NCBI RefSeq assembly: GCF_004016445.2
Contig: NZ_SADT02000001.1
Coordinates: 415,630 to 479,629 of the forward strand
DNA from: Mesorhizobium sp. M2E.F.Ca.ET.219.01.1.1
GTDB lineage: Bacteria; Pseudomonadota; Alphaproteobacteria; Rhizobiales; Rhizobiaceae
Direction: 5' to 3'
DNA: 64,000 nt
Part shown: piece after piece, positions 8,114-16,976 of the stretch
How the letters are laid out: each line of letters begins with the position of its first letter
Numbering within the stretch: position 1 is the stretch's first letter
The notes under the pieces: generated by a model
The model's database searches: none
Told to the model about the DNA's origin: nothing
The model's input: only the letters and a program-made list of their open reading frames with translations
Position numbers and translations under genes: made by a program

Positions 8114-8901
8114 AGACCGGACGCTTCTGGGCCTGGGTCGTCTTCATCCTTGGCGCGGCCTATTTCTTTATCCCGCTGATCGCGACCGCGGAATTCTCGA
8201 TGCGCATGCGTCGCGGCGCCTACTCGTTCGACGCCTACCAGATCGTGCTTGGCGACGCCCGCTTCCAGGCGACATTCATGTACTCGGTGGTTGCCGCCAT
8301 ATTCACCATCATCCTCGGCGTGCTGGTGGTGGTGCCGGCGGCTTATTGGATCCGGCTGCGCCTGCCGCAGCTCAGGCCGATCGTCGAGTTCATCACGCTG
8401 CTGCCGCTTGTCATCCCGGCAATCGTCATCGTCTTCGGCTACATCAGAATGTACGGCTCGAATTCGCCGCTGCCGTTCCTGGCAAACGATACGGCCACCA
8501 ACGCCCTGCTGGTGATCGGCTACGCGACGTTGTCGCTGCCTTATATGTATCGGGCGGTGGATACAGGCCTTCGCACCATTGATGTGCGCACGCTGACGGA
8601 AGCGGCGCAGATCCTTGGCGCCGGCTGGTCCACGATCATTACTCGGGTGATTCTGCCAAACGTGCTGATCGCTGTGCTCTCCGGCGCCTTTCTGACTTTT
8701 GCCATCGTCATCGGCGAGTTCACGATGGCCAGCCTGCTCAATCGCCCGGCCTTCGGCCCCTATCTGCAGAACATCGGCGCCAACCGCGCCTATGAACCGG
8801 CGGCGCTTGCCATCATCGCCTTCGCCATTACCTGGGGCTGCATGTCGCTGATCCAGATCCTGTCCCGCTTCGCGCCGAAATCGGCGAACCGACCGAACTG
8901 A
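8110..8901 (+). CDS. ABC transporter inner-membrane permease (second subunit)
   Basis: The 263-residue protein starts MKTGRFWAWVVFILGAAYFF and has about six membrane segments. Its EAA loop (LTEAAQILGAGWSTIITRVILPN) places it in the PotC-like class. The start ATG overlaps the TGA of the preceding permease by 4 bp. It pairs with that subunit to form the membrane channel and is followed 11 bp later by the ATPase gene. Confidence 0.9.
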   Translation: MKTGRFWAWVVFILGAAYFFIPLIATAEFSMRMRRGAYSFDAYQIVLGDARFQATFMYSVVAAIFTIILGVLVVVPAAYWIRLRLPQLRPIVEFITLLPLVIPAIVIVFGYIRMYGSNSPLPFLANDTATNALLVIGYATLSLPYMYRAVDTGLRTIDVRTLTEAAQILGAGWSTIITRVILPNVLIAVLSGAFLTFAIVIGEFTMASLLNRPAFGPYLQNIGANRAYEPAALAIIAFAITWGCMSLIQILSRFAPKSANRPN

Positions 8902-8912
8902 AAGCAATAGCC

Positions 8913-9977
8913 ATGGCCGAGCCGTTCCTCTCCATCCAGCATGTGCGAAAATCCTTCGGTGCCACGACCGTGGTCGAGGATTTCAATCTTGATGTCGCAC
9001 CGGGCGAATTCGTCTCCTTCCTCGGCCCGTCCGGCTGCGGCAAGACGACAGTGCTGCGCATGGTCGCCGGCTTCGAGGAACCTTCGGCCGGCAAAATCGT
9101 CGTCGGCGGCAAGGACATCACCCGGTTGAAGCCCAACCAGCGCAATGTCGGCATGGTGTTCCAGGCCTATGCGCTGTTCCCGAACCTGACGGTGGCGCAG
9201 AACATCGGCTTCGGGCTCAAGGTGGCGGGCATGTCGAAGCCGGCCATCGATTCCCGAGTCGCAGAGATGCTCGACATCATCAAGCTGCCGCAGATGGCCG
9301 ACCGCTATCCCTATCAGCTCTCGGGCGGCCAGCAGCAGCGCATCGCGCTGGCGCGGGCGATTGCGCCGAAACCCAAACTGCTTTTGCTCGACGAGCCGCT
9401 GTCGGCGCTCGACGCCAAGGTGCGCGTGTCGCTGCGTGAGGAAATCCGCTCGATCCAGAAGAAGCTCGGCATCACCACGATCTTCGTCACGCATGACCAG
9501 GAAGAGGCGCTGTCGATCTCCGACCGCATCGCGGTGATGTATGGCGGCAGGGCCGAGCAGGTCGGCACGCCGTTCGAGATCTACAATCGGCCGGCGACCA
9601 AGTTCGTCGCCAATTTCGTCGGCACGCTCAATGTGCTGGAAGGCAAGGTAACCGACGCCGCCTCGGGCAAGGTGCAGGTCAACAGCCAGGAAGTCTCGCT
9701 CAAGGGCAAGCTCAATGGCTCTAAGTCCGGCGACACGCTGTCGCTCGCGCTGCGGCCGGAAGCGATCTCGCTGGGGCGGCAGCCCGGCCATGACGCAAGC
9801 CTGTCGGGCGAGATCGCCGAGGTGCATTTCCTCGGCTCCGTTATCCGCGTGCGCGTCGGCATCGGCGGCAACACGGTGTCGCTCGACACATTCAACAATT
9901 CGACGACGCCGCCGCCGGTCGTCGGCGACAAGGCGGACATTTCGTTCTCGTCGGGTGATATGCTGGTTCTGCATTAG
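8913..9977 (+). CDS. ABC transporter ATPase (PotA/FbpC type)
   Basis: The 354-residue cytoplasmic ATPase carries Walker A GPSGCGKTT, the Q-loop in VGMVFQAYALFPN, the ABC signature LSGGQQQRIALARAI, Walker B LLLLDEPLSALD and the switch histidine in FVTHDQEEA. The C-terminal third is a TOBE-type domain typical of importers of the CUT1/polyamine/iron class. It energises the importer of 6031-8901 and closes that operon. Confidence 0.93.
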   Translation: MAEPFLSIQHVRKSFGATTVVEDFNLDVAPGEFVSFLGPSGCGKTTVLRMVAGFEEPSAGKIVVGGKDITRLKPNQRNVGMVFQAYALFPNLTVAQNIGFGLKVAGMSKPAIDSRVAEMLDIIKLPQMADRYPYQLSGGQQQRIALARAIAPKPKLLLLDEPLSALDAKVRVSLREEIRSIQKKLGITTIFVTHDQEEALSISDRIAVMYGGRAEQVGTPFEIYNRPATKFVANFVGTLNVLEGKVTDAASGKVQVNSQEVSLKGKLNGSKSGDTLSLALRPEAISLGRQPGHDASLSGEIAEVHFLGSVIRVRVGIGGNTVSLDTFNNSTTPPPVVGDKADISFSSGDMLVLH

Positions 9978-9984
9978 GGAGAGA

Positions 9985-10104
9985 GTGAATGGTGAATGGT
10001 GAATGGTAGTCAGCGAAGAGAGCACTTTACGTGCTCGAATTCTTATGATGATGCCCATTCACCATTCACCATTCACCATTCACCATTCACCATTCACCAT
10101 TCAC
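9985..10104. repeat. Inverted clusters of a 7-bp tandem repeat (GTGAATG / CCATTCA)
   Basis: Three tandem copies of a 7-mer reading GTGAATG lie at 9985-10007. Seven exact copies of its complement CCATTCA lie at 10055-10103. The arms can pair over 23 bp in several registers. The 47-bp spacer contains a separate hairpin (GAGCAC at 10020-10025 with GTGCTC at 10031-10036). The element fills the gap between the importer ATPase stop (9977) and the antiporter start (10147), so it may act as a slippage-prone terminator or cruciform. Unequal copy number in the arms suggests recent expansion. Confidence 0.9.
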
Positions 10105-10146
10105 TTTTGCAGTGCCAAACGCCTGGTTCCATCGCTACGATGAGCC

Positions 10147-11697
10147 ATGGCCCTCTTCGAGCTCACCCTCATCCTGCTTCTGATCGCCGTCGCGCTGACG
10201 GCGCTGTCGCGCCGTCTTGAGATACCCTATCCGTCGCTGCTGGCGCTTGCAGGCGTTGCGCTGGCCTTCGTGCCGGGCGCACCAACGATCGAGATCGATC
10301 CGGAACTGGCGCTGGCGCTGTTCATCGCGCCGGTGCTGCTCGACGCCGCCTATGACACCTCGCTGCGCGACCTGAAACGCTACCGGCTGTCGCTGGTGCT
10401 TCTGGCGCTCGGCGCCGTCGTGTTCACCACCGTGGTGGTTGCCTTCGTCGGCTGGAAGATGGCCGGCCTTCCGATCGCGGCGGCGATCGCGCTAGGCGCC
10501 ATCGTGGCTCCGCCCGACGCGGTCGCGGCGAGCGCCGTGCTCGGCCAATTCAAGGTACCGCACCGCATCACAGCCATCCTGCAGGGCGAGAGCCTGCTCA
10601 ACGATGCCACAGCACTGTTGATCTATAGGATATCGGTTTCGGCGGCCATCGGCTCGGTCATGCTCAAGGACGCAGTGCCCGTCATCCTGCTTGCGACGGT
10701 CGGCAGCGTCGTCGCCGGCTATGTGTTCGGCCGAGTGTCGCTGCTCGCGCTGACGCGCATCGAGGATGCGGCAAGCAGCACCGTGGTGCAGTTCGCCGGA
10801 ACCTTCGCCGTCTGGATCATTGCCGACAAGCTCGGTCTCTCCGCCATCATCACCATCGTCGTCTATGCGATCACCATCGCGCGGACCGCGCCACGCCGGA
10901 TGTCGGCGAGGCGACGCGTCAGCACCTATTCGGTCTGGGAGTCGGCCGTCTTCGTGCTCAACGTGCTGGCCTTCGTGCTGATGGGCCTGCAGGCTCGATC
11001 GATCGTTGGCCGGCTCTCCGGCGACGGGCAAGGCGAGGCCTTTCTGTTCGCCGCGACGGTGCTGGCCGTCGTCATCGCGGCGCGTCTCGTATGGGTGATG
11101 AGCTACGTTGCGGTGATAAGGCAGTTTAAGCGTTTCGACGGCGAAGGGCAGAAGCGGGATGCGCCGACGTTTCGCGGCGCGGTGCTTGTCGGCTGGTGCG
11201 GTATGCGCGGGCTGGTGACGCTGGTGGTGGCCATCGCCTTGCCTGCCGACTTTCCCGGCCGCGACCCGATCGTGCTGGCGGCCTTCGCCGTCGTGCTCGG
11301 AACGCTCGTGCTGCAGGGCATGAGCTTGAAGCCGCTGCTGCGCCGGCTCAACTTCGAGCGGGATACCTCGATCGACCGCGAAGTGGCCGAGGCGCGGGTG
11401 GCTATCATGCAGGCGGCGCTCGATGTGCTGAGCGGCAAGACTTCGTCAGCTGCCGCCGTCGTGCGCGAACAATATGAGGCGCAACGCCGGATCGCCGAAA
11501 ATCCGGACGATGCGCAAGCCGCCACGGAATACGACCGATTGCGTCTTTACGCCATCAAGCGGCAGCGTGACAGGCTGGAGGAGCTTCGCAGCAACGGCAC
11601 GATCGGCGACGAGGCCTATCACCGGCTGGAAGAGGAGATCGACTGGTCGGAACTGGCGGCGGCCCCCGCCGGAAGCTTCCAGCCGCTCACCACCTGA
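10147..11697 (+). CDS. Na+/H+ antiporter, CPA1/NhaP family
   Basis: The 516-residue protein has about twelve membrane helices over residues 1-400. They include LFIAPVLLDAAYDTSLRDLKR and the APPDAVAASAVLGQ segment with the conserved aspartate that binds cations, plus GWCGMRGLVTLVVAIALP. Residues 400-516 form a charged, helical cytoplasmic tail. Family members exchange Na+ or K+ for protons in pH and salt homeostasis. No clear operon partner is present. ATG 10147 begins at a typical family N-terminus. Confidence 0.9.
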   Translation: MALFELTLILLLIAVALTALSRRLEIPYPSLLALAGVALAFVPGAPTIEIDPELALALFIAPVLLDAAYDTSLRDLKRYRLSLVLLALGAVVFTTVVVAFVGWKMAGLPIAAAIALGAIVAPPDAVAASAVLGQFKVPHRITAILQGESLLNDATALLIYRISVSAAIGSVMLKDAVPVILLATVGSVVAGYVFGRVSLLALTRIEDAASSTVVQFAGTFAVWIIADKLGLSAIITIVVYAITIARTAPRRMSARRRVSTYSVWESAVFVLNVLAFVLMGLQARSIVGRLSGDGQGEAFLFAATVLAVVIAARLVWVMSYVAVIRQFKRFDGEGQKRDAPTFRGAVLVGWCGMRGLVTLVVAIALPADFPGRDPIVLAAFAVVLGTLVLQGMSLKPLLRRLNFERDTSIDREVAEARVAIMQAALDVLSGKTSSAAAVVREQYEAQRRIAENPDDAQAATEYDRLRLYAIKRQRDRLEELRSNGTIGDEAYHRLEEEIDWSELAAAPAGSFQPLTT

Positions 11698-11924
11698 CGG
11701 ATTTCAGCGAAGGCGTGGGCGGTTGCGGTCGGCGATTCACCGCAGTGCCTGCCCGGGTTTGCGTCAGCACAGGGAGATAGAGCGGTTCGCCTCCATGGGA
11801 CGCCAAAACGGTGTGGCAAGCTTGGTTCGCAGGCACCATTGGACTATTCCGCTCGTCCTCGCGGTCCATTGAAACGCTGACGGTGAGGGGCTACTGCGAT
11901 CGCTGGAAGTGAGCCGGTTAATCA

Positions 11925-12842
11925 ATGAAGCTGATCAGCTACAACATCCAGTATGGCTACGGCAGCGACGGGCGCTACGATCTTTCACGTGCCGCCAGGC
12001 TGGTTGACGGCGCCGACATCATCGCGCTGCAGGAGGTCGAGCGGCATTGGCGGCGAACCAATGATGACGACCAGCCCGAGATCCTTTCCAGGCTGTTGCC
12101 CGACTATTACTGGGCCTATGGCCCCGCCTTCGACATGGACGCCAGCGAGAAGCGCGACGGTCGCGTCGTCAACCGCCGGCGGCAGTTCGGCACGATGGTG
12201 CTGTCGAAGCTGCCGATCGTCTGGTCGCGGCTGCATGCGCTGCCGATGCGCCGCACGCTGAGACCGCTCAACACCCGCAACGCGGCGCTGGAATGCATGA
12301 TCCGCATGCCGGCCGGACCGGTGCGGGTGCTTTCTCTGCATCTGGCGCATATTGCGGCCGAGGAGCGGCTGGAGCAGATCGACTATCTCACTGCCGAGCA
12401 TCGTCGCGCGCCATCCGACGGCGGCCCGTGGAGCGGCGCCGACGACGAGCCGCAGCGCAACTGGTCGAACGGCCAGGCGGAGCCCGAAAACCCCCGGGCG
12501 GCGATCTGGCTTGGCGATTTCAACATGGAGCCGGGCAGCGCCGAATACCGGCGCATAGTCGGCAATACGCCCTACCATCCCGGCGCTGCTTATATCGACG
12601 GGTTCGTCGATGCTGCTGCCGTCGTCAGGGAGCCCGGACCGGATTTCCACACGCATGAAAAGATCATCGACGGCAGGCTCGCAAAACGCCGGCTCGACCA
12701 TTGCTTCATTGGCGGCGTGCTGGCCGGGCGCGTGCGTTCGGTAACAGCGGATATCGGCGCGGTGGCATCCGACCATTTTCCGCTAAGGGTCGATATCGAC
12801 CTGGAAACGCCGGGCATCGCCTCGGGTCTGACGGGCAGATGA
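11925..12842 (+). CDS. Endonuclease/exonuclease/phosphatase-family hydrolase
   Basis: The 305-residue protein shows the EEP-fold blocks in order: MKLISYNIQYGYG at the N-terminus, DIIALQEVERHW with the metal-binding glutamate, WLGDFNMEPGS with the Asp-x-Asn pair, and the terminal VASDHFPLRVDID with the catalytic Asp-His. Members cleave phosphodiester or phosphomonoester bonds in nucleic acids or phospholipids; the substrate here is unknown. There is no signal peptide, so it is probably cytoplasmic. The EamA transporter gene follows after 7 bp. Confidence 0.85.
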   Translation: MKLISYNIQYGYGSDGRYDLSRAARLVDGADIIALQEVERHWRRTNDDDQPEILSRLLPDYYWAYGPAFDMDASEKRDGRVVNRRRQFGTMVLSKLPIVWSRLHALPMRRTLRPLNTRNAALECMIRMPAGPVRVLSLHLAHIAAEERLEQIDYLTAEHRRAPSDGGPWSGADDEPQRNWSNGQAEPENPRAAIWLGDFNMEPGSAEYRRIVGNTPYHPGAAYIDGFVDAAAVVREPGPDFHTHEKIIDGRLAKRRLDHCFIGGVLAGRVRSVTADIGAVASDHFPLRVDIDLETPGIASGLTGR

Positions 12843-12849
12843 GGCGGGC

Positions 12850-13695
12850 ATGACGTTGTTCGTCTTCTTGGCGGTGCTCTCGGCGGCGGCCATGCACGCG
12901 ATCTGGAACGCGCTGGTCAAGGTGCATCTCGACCGCTTCCTGTCGATCACGCTGATGACGCTCGGCATGGGCGCCGCGGCGCTCGTGGTGCTGCCCTTTG
13001 TCGAGGTGCCGAAGGCCGAGGTCTGGCCATTCATCCTCGCCTCGGTCTTCTTCCACATGGGCTACCGGACATTCCTGATCGGTGCTTACAAGGCCGGCGA
13101 TTTCGCCCAGACCTATCCGCTGGCGCGCGGCACCGCGCCGCTGCTCTCGGCGCTGGGCGGCATCGTGCTGGTCGGGGAGGTGCCTGCGCCGCTTGCCATC
13201 GTCGGCATCGTGCTGTTGTCGATCGGCACGCTGGTCATGTCGTTTCGCGGCGGCGCGCATCTGGAAAGGCTCAATCTGCGCGCCGTCGGCTTCGCGCTTG
13301 GCACATCGATCTTCATCGCCAGCTACACGCTTTCCGACGGCAGCGGCGCGCGGCTGGCGGCGACCGCGACGAGCTACGCCGCCTGGCTGTTCGTCTGCGA
13401 TGCGACGTGGGCGCTGGTGCTGTGCGTCGCCTTTCGCGGGCCACAGTCGCTGCCCGTGCTGGCTCGCGACTGGAAGGCTGGGCTGTTCACCGGCGTGCTC
13501 AGCGGCGCGGCCTACTGGATCGTCATGTGGGCGATGACCAAGGCTCCCATCGCCTCGGTCGCGTCGCTGCGCGAAACCTCGATCCTGTTCGCCATGCTGA
13601 TCTCGGTGCTGGCGCTGGGCGAGAAGATGACGGCCTGGCGCGCCACGGCCGCGCTCGGCATCGTCGCCGGCGTCGTCGCGCTGAGAATGGGTTGA
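12850..13695 (+). CDS. EamA/DMT-superfamily transporter
   Basis: The 281-residue protein has ten hydrophobic segments in two EamA repeats of about 140 residues; the first begins LFVFLAVLSAAAMHAIWNALVK and the second ends ALGIVAGVVALRMG. Such proteins usually export metabolites or amino acids from the cytoplasm. It follows the EEP-family gene by 7 bp, so the two are probably co-transcribed, though no functional link is evident. It ends convergently with the minus-strand MFS gene 7 bp away. Confidence 0.85.
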   Translation: MTLFVFLAVLSAAAMHAIWNALVKVHLDRFLSITLMTLGMGAAALVVLPFVEVPKAEVWPFILASVFFHMGYRTFLIGAYKAGDFAQTYPLARGTAPLLSALGGIVLVGEVPAPLAIVGIVLLSIGTLVMSFRGGAHLERLNLRAVGFALGTSIFIASYTLSDGSGARLAATATSYAAWLFVCDATWALVLCVAFRGPQSLPVLARDWKAGLFTGVLSGAAYWIVMWAMTKAPIASVASLRETSILFAMLISVLALGEKMTAWRATAALGIVAGVVALRMG

Positions 13696-13701
13696 TGCCA
13701 T

Positions 13702-14919
13702 TCAACCGAGCACGGTCATCACCTGGCCGCGCTTCTCGGGGCTGAAGCGGATGACGACGATGATGCAGACTGCAACCACGCCGGCAAACAGCGCCAGTGC
13801 ATAACCGTAGCTGCCTCCCGGCGCTTCGGCGATGCCGGCCTGGTAGGGGCCGCCATAGGAAGCGGCCAGATTACCGGCCTGATAGATGAAGCCGGGCAGC
13901 GTCGCCCGCACCGAGCCCGGCGACAATTCGTTGAGATGCACGGGGATGACGCCCCAGGCGCCTTGCACGGCCACCTGCATGATGAAGGCGCCGATCGCCA
14001 GCATGAAGGGCGTGGTCGTATAGGCCCAGAGCGGAATCGCCGGCAGGGCGATCAGGCAAGCGAGCGTGATGGCGTTGATGCGGCCGATCTTCTCCGACAG
14101 CGCGCCGAAGGCGAGGCCGCCGACGATGGCGCCGATGTTGGCGACGATAGTGATCCAGCTCACCGTGTGCGGATCGAAGCCGTGCTGCTTCTTCAGGAAG
14201 GTAGGGTAGAGGTCCTGCGTGCCATGGCTGAAGAAGTTGAAGAACATCATCAGCACCACGGCATAGAGGGCGATGCCCCAGTGCTTCCGCAGCGTTTCGA
14301 GAAGACCGGGCCGCGCCGCCGAACGGCCTTCGATGAAAGCAGGCGATTCCGGCACATGCGAGCGGATGAACAGCACGATCAGCGCCGGCGCGAAGCTCAA
14401 GAGGAACATGGCGCGCCAGCCGATGGTGAAGTCGCCGATCTTCTGCCCGTAGAGCAGTCCGTAAGCGACGGCGGCCAGCAGGTAGCCGGCCGGATAGCCG
14501 CATTGCAGAATGCCCGAGACCATGCCGCGCGCGTTGGGGGGAATGGATTCCATGGCAAGCGAGCTGCCCAAGCCCCATTCGCCGCCCATGGCGATGCCGA
14601 ACAGCGCGCGCAGCGCCAGGAATATGCCGAGATTAGGCGAGAAGGCGGCCAAGGCGCCGATCATCGAATAGCTGACGATATTCAGCATCAGCATAGGCTT
14701 GCGGCCATATCTGTCGGCAAGCATGCCGAAGAAGAACGCGCCGATGAAGCGCGTCGCCAGTGTCAGGAACAGTGCTTTGGAGACCGCCGGGACGTCGGTT
14801 TGGAATTCAGCGGCAATATCGGTGAGCAGGAAGGTCAGAAGGAAGAAATCGAAAGCGTCGAGCGTCCAGCCCAGGAAGGATGCGACTACGGTTTTCTTCT
14901 GCTCGAGGGTGAGGTTCAA
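13702..14919 (-). CDS. MFS metabolite:proton symporter
   Basis: The 405-residue protein has twelve predicted helices and the MFS signatures DAFDFFLLTF in helix 1 and GMLADRYGRKP between helices 2 and 3, resembling carboxylate/aromatic acid or sialate:H+ symporters. The start is a TTG at 14919, chosen because AAGGAG (14932-14927) lies 7 nt upstream and the family N-terminus matches LTLEQKKTVVASFLGW; a longer reading to 14988 lacks such support. It is the last gene of the minus-strand cluster, 94 bp after the Dabb gene, so it may import a related substrate or export an intermediate. Confidence 0.85.
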   Translation of the reverse strand: MNLTLEQKKTVVASFLGWTLDAFDFFLLTFLLTDIAAEFQTDVPAVSKALFLTLATRFIGAFFFGMLADRYGRKPMLMLNIVSYSMIGALAAFSPNLGIFLALRALFGIAMGGEWGLGSSLAMESIPPNARGMVSGILQCGYPAGYLLAAVAYGLLYGQKIGDFTIGWRAMFLLSFAPALIVLFIRSHVPESPAFIEGRSAARPGLLETLRKHWGIALYAVVLMMFFNFFSHGTQDLYPTFLKKQHGFDPHTVSWITIVANIGAIVGGLAFGALSEKIGRINAITLACLIALPAIPLWAYTTTPFMLAIGAFIMQVAVQGAWGVIPVHLNELSPGSVRATLPGFIYQAGNLAASYGGPYQAGIAEAPGGSYGYALALFAGVVAVCIIVVIRFSPEKRGQVMTVLG

Positions 14920-15013
14920 GGCAGTGCTCCTTTTGAATTCCCCAAAAGGAGCGATATGTTCCACAGCGGGCAAAAGAGAACGGGACAACTGCCGGTTTTA
15001 AGCCGGCGAGCGG

Positions 15014-15331
15014 TCACATTTGCGTCACCTCGAGATCGATGACCATCAGCCCCTCGGTACCGCCTTCGAGGGCGGCGACAAGGCGCGCGCCGGCGCGCTG
15101 GTGCGCCTCGTGCACCAGATAGGCGTCGCGCGCGGCGGTATCGCGGAAATCGATGGTGAAGCCATGCGTGAAGCCGCGCGCGAAAGGCTCGGGGCTGACA
15201 TTGGCGCTGAATTGCACCTTACCCATGCCATCGATGACGGCGCGCAAGGCTTCGAGATCGGCATGGATCGCTGCCCGTTCGGTTCCAGGAACGTCGTCGC
15301 GAAAGCGGACAAAGACGCAATGCCGGATCAT
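15014..15331 (-). CDS. Dabb (stress-responsive alpha/beta barrel) domain protein
   Basis: The 105-residue protein starts MIRHCVFVRFRDDV, the typical opening of the Dabb dimeric ferredoxin-like fold, and contains TIDFRDTAARDAYLVHEAHQ, the conserved Asp/His helix. ATG 15331 lies 11 bp after the GMC oxidoreductase stop. Dabb proteins are often small accessory enzymes (cyclase, isomerase or lyase-like) in catabolic clusters. Here it may act on an oxidised product of the neighbouring flavoproteins (inference). Confidence 0.82.
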   Translation of the reverse strand: MIRHCVFVRFRDDVPGTERAAIHADLEALRAVIDGMGKVQFSANVSPEPFARGFTHGFTIDFRDTAARDAYLVHEAHQRAGARLVAALEGGTEGLMVIDLEVTQM

Positions 15332-15341
15332 CGTTGAGGCC

Positions 15342-16970
15342 TCATGCCGCCTGGTTGCCCCTGAACACGGCCGGCGGCAGCGGCTCGCGGCCGAGGATGA
15401 GATCGGCGCCCTTTTCGCCGACCATGATGGTCGGCGCATTGGTGTTGGAGGAAGGGACGCGCGGCATCACCGAGGCGTCGCAGACGCGCAAGCCCTCGAT
15501 GCCGCGCAGCCTGAGATCCGGCGTCACCACGGCCATCGCGTCATGGCCCATGCGGCAGGTGCCGACAGGGTGATGATCGGTCTTGGAAGTGCGGCAGGCA
15601 TAGTCGATGAGGTCGTCGTCGCTCTGCAGGCTCGGCCCCGGCAACACCTCGCGCAGCACGTAGGGTTGCAGCGCCTTCTGGCGCATGATCTCGCGCGCCA
15701 GCCTGAGGCCCTTGATCGACATGTCGCGATCATAAGGGTCGGACCAGTAGTTCGGGTCGATCAGCGGGTGGTCGGCCGGGTCGGCGCTCTTCAGCCGCAC
15801 CGTGCCGCGCGAACGCGGACGCAGGAAGGCGGAGTTCAGCGTCACGCCCGGGTTCTTCAGCTTCTCGACGCCGGCCTCGATGCCGGAGCCGAGGCCGAGA
15901 TGGAACTGGATGTCGGGCGAGGCGGCGGTCGGATCGGCGTACCAGAAGCCGCCGGTCTCGAAGAGGCTGGAGGCGACGGGTCCATTCTTGAACAAGAGGT
16001 ACTGCAGCCCGGCCCACAGGGTGCGGTGCAGCTTGGCGTAGTTGTCGTAGGTATAGTCGCCGGTGCATTCGGCGATCACGAAGAGGTCGAGATGATCCTG
16101 CATGTTGGAGCCGACCCCGGGCAGGTCGTGGACAGGCGTCACGCCGACCGATTTCAAATGATCGGCGGGGCCGATGCCCGACTGCATCAGCAGCTTGGGC
16201 GAGCCGATGGCGCCGGACGACACGATCACCTCGAGCTCGGCGCGCAGGATGGTTTTTTCACCGCCTGGCCTGTCGACCACCTCGACGCCGATGGCGCGGC
16301 CTTTCTCGACGACGACCCGGGTGACCAGCACGTCGGTCCGGACCGTCAAATTCTTGCGCTCGCGGATCGGCTTCAAATAGGCGACGGAGGCCGACGAGCG
16401 CCGCGCGTTCTTTTGGGTGAGCTGGTAGTAGCCGACGCCTTCCTGGCTGGCGCCATTGAAGTCCGGATTGAACGGGATGCCCATCTCCTGGCCGGCGCGG
16501 AAATAGGCCTCGCAGATCGGCAGCGGCGAGATCGGGTTGGAGACGCCGAGCGGGCCTTGGTCGCCGTGAAAATCGTTGGCGAAGCGCTGGTTGTTCTCGG
16601 CGCGCTTGAAATAGGGCAGCACGTCGCGATAGCCCCAGCCGGTCAGCCCTTCCTCTTTCTCCCAGGCGTCGTAGTCACGGGCGTTGCCGCGCGTGTAGAT
16701 CTGCGCGTTGATCGACGAGCCGCCGCCGACGACCTTGGCCTGGGTGTACCAGAAGACCCGGTCCTTCATGTTCTTCTGCGGCACAGTCGACCAGCCCCAG
16801 GAGGCGATGCCCTTGGTCATCTTGGCGAAGCCCGCCGGCATGTGGATGAGCGGATGCCAGTCCTTGCCACCGGCTTCCAGCAGCAGGACGGAATTGCCCG
16901 GATCCTCGCTCAGCCGGTTGGCGAGCACGCAGCCGGCCGGACCGGCGCCAACAATGATGTAGTCAGCCAT
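15342..16970 (-). CDS. GMC-family FAD-dependent alcohol/choline dehydrogenase
   Basis: The 542-residue flavoprotein begins MADYIIVGAGPAGCVLANRL, the ADP-binding Rossmann motif. It carries GMC signatures near VVGGGSSINAQIYTRG and SSGAIGSPKLLMQSGIG, and the active-site histidine in HPVGTCRMG with the partner asparagine in SSNTNAP. Family members oxidise primary or secondary alcohols, passing electrons to the quinone pool or oxygen. It resembles BetA/AlkJ, but no betaine genes sit nearby; in this sugar-importer cluster it more likely acts on a polyol, sugar or long-chain alcohol. Confidence 0.9.
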   Translation of the reverse strand: MADYIIVGAGPAGCVLANRLSEDPGNSVLLLEAGGKDWHPLIHMPAGFAKMTKGIASWGWSTVPQKNMKDRVFWYTQAKVVGGGSSINAQIYTRGNARDYDAWEKEEGLTGWGYRDVLPYFKRAENNQRFANDFHGDQGPLGVSNPISPLPICEAYFRAGQEMGIPFNPDFNGASQEGVGYYQLTQKNARRSSASVAYLKPIRERKNLTVRTDVLVTRVVVEKGRAIGVEVVDRPGGEKTILRAELEVIVSSGAIGSPKLLMQSGIGPADHLKSVGVTPVHDLPGVGSNMQDHLDLFVIAECTGDYTYDNYAKLHRTLWAGLQYLLFKNGPVASSLFETGGFWYADPTAASPDIQFHLGLGSGIEAGVEKLKNPGVTLNSAFLRPRSRGTVRLKSADPADHPLIDPNYWSDPYDRDMSIKGLRLAREIMRQKALQPYVLREVLPGPSLQSDDDLIDYACRTSKTDHHPVGTCRMGHDAMAVVTPDLRLRGIEGLRVCDASVMPRVPSSNTNAPTIMVGEKGADLILGREPLPPAVFRGNQAA

Positions 16971-16976
16971 TGTTCC

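Noticed and set aside
6031..9977. Firm assignment as a spermidine/putrescine (PotABCD) importer
   Set aside because: The binding protein resembles several classes (ferric, phosphonate, thiamine, polyamine); ligand residues cannot be read with confidence.
10055..10104. CRISPR array
   Set aside because: The repeats are 7 bp, directly adjacent and without spacers, and no cas genes are present.
15342..16970. Choline dehydrogenase of a betaine pathway (betA)
   Set aside because: No betaine aldehyde dehydrogenase of the bet operon, betI or choline transporter is adjacent; context is a sugar-type catabolic cluster.
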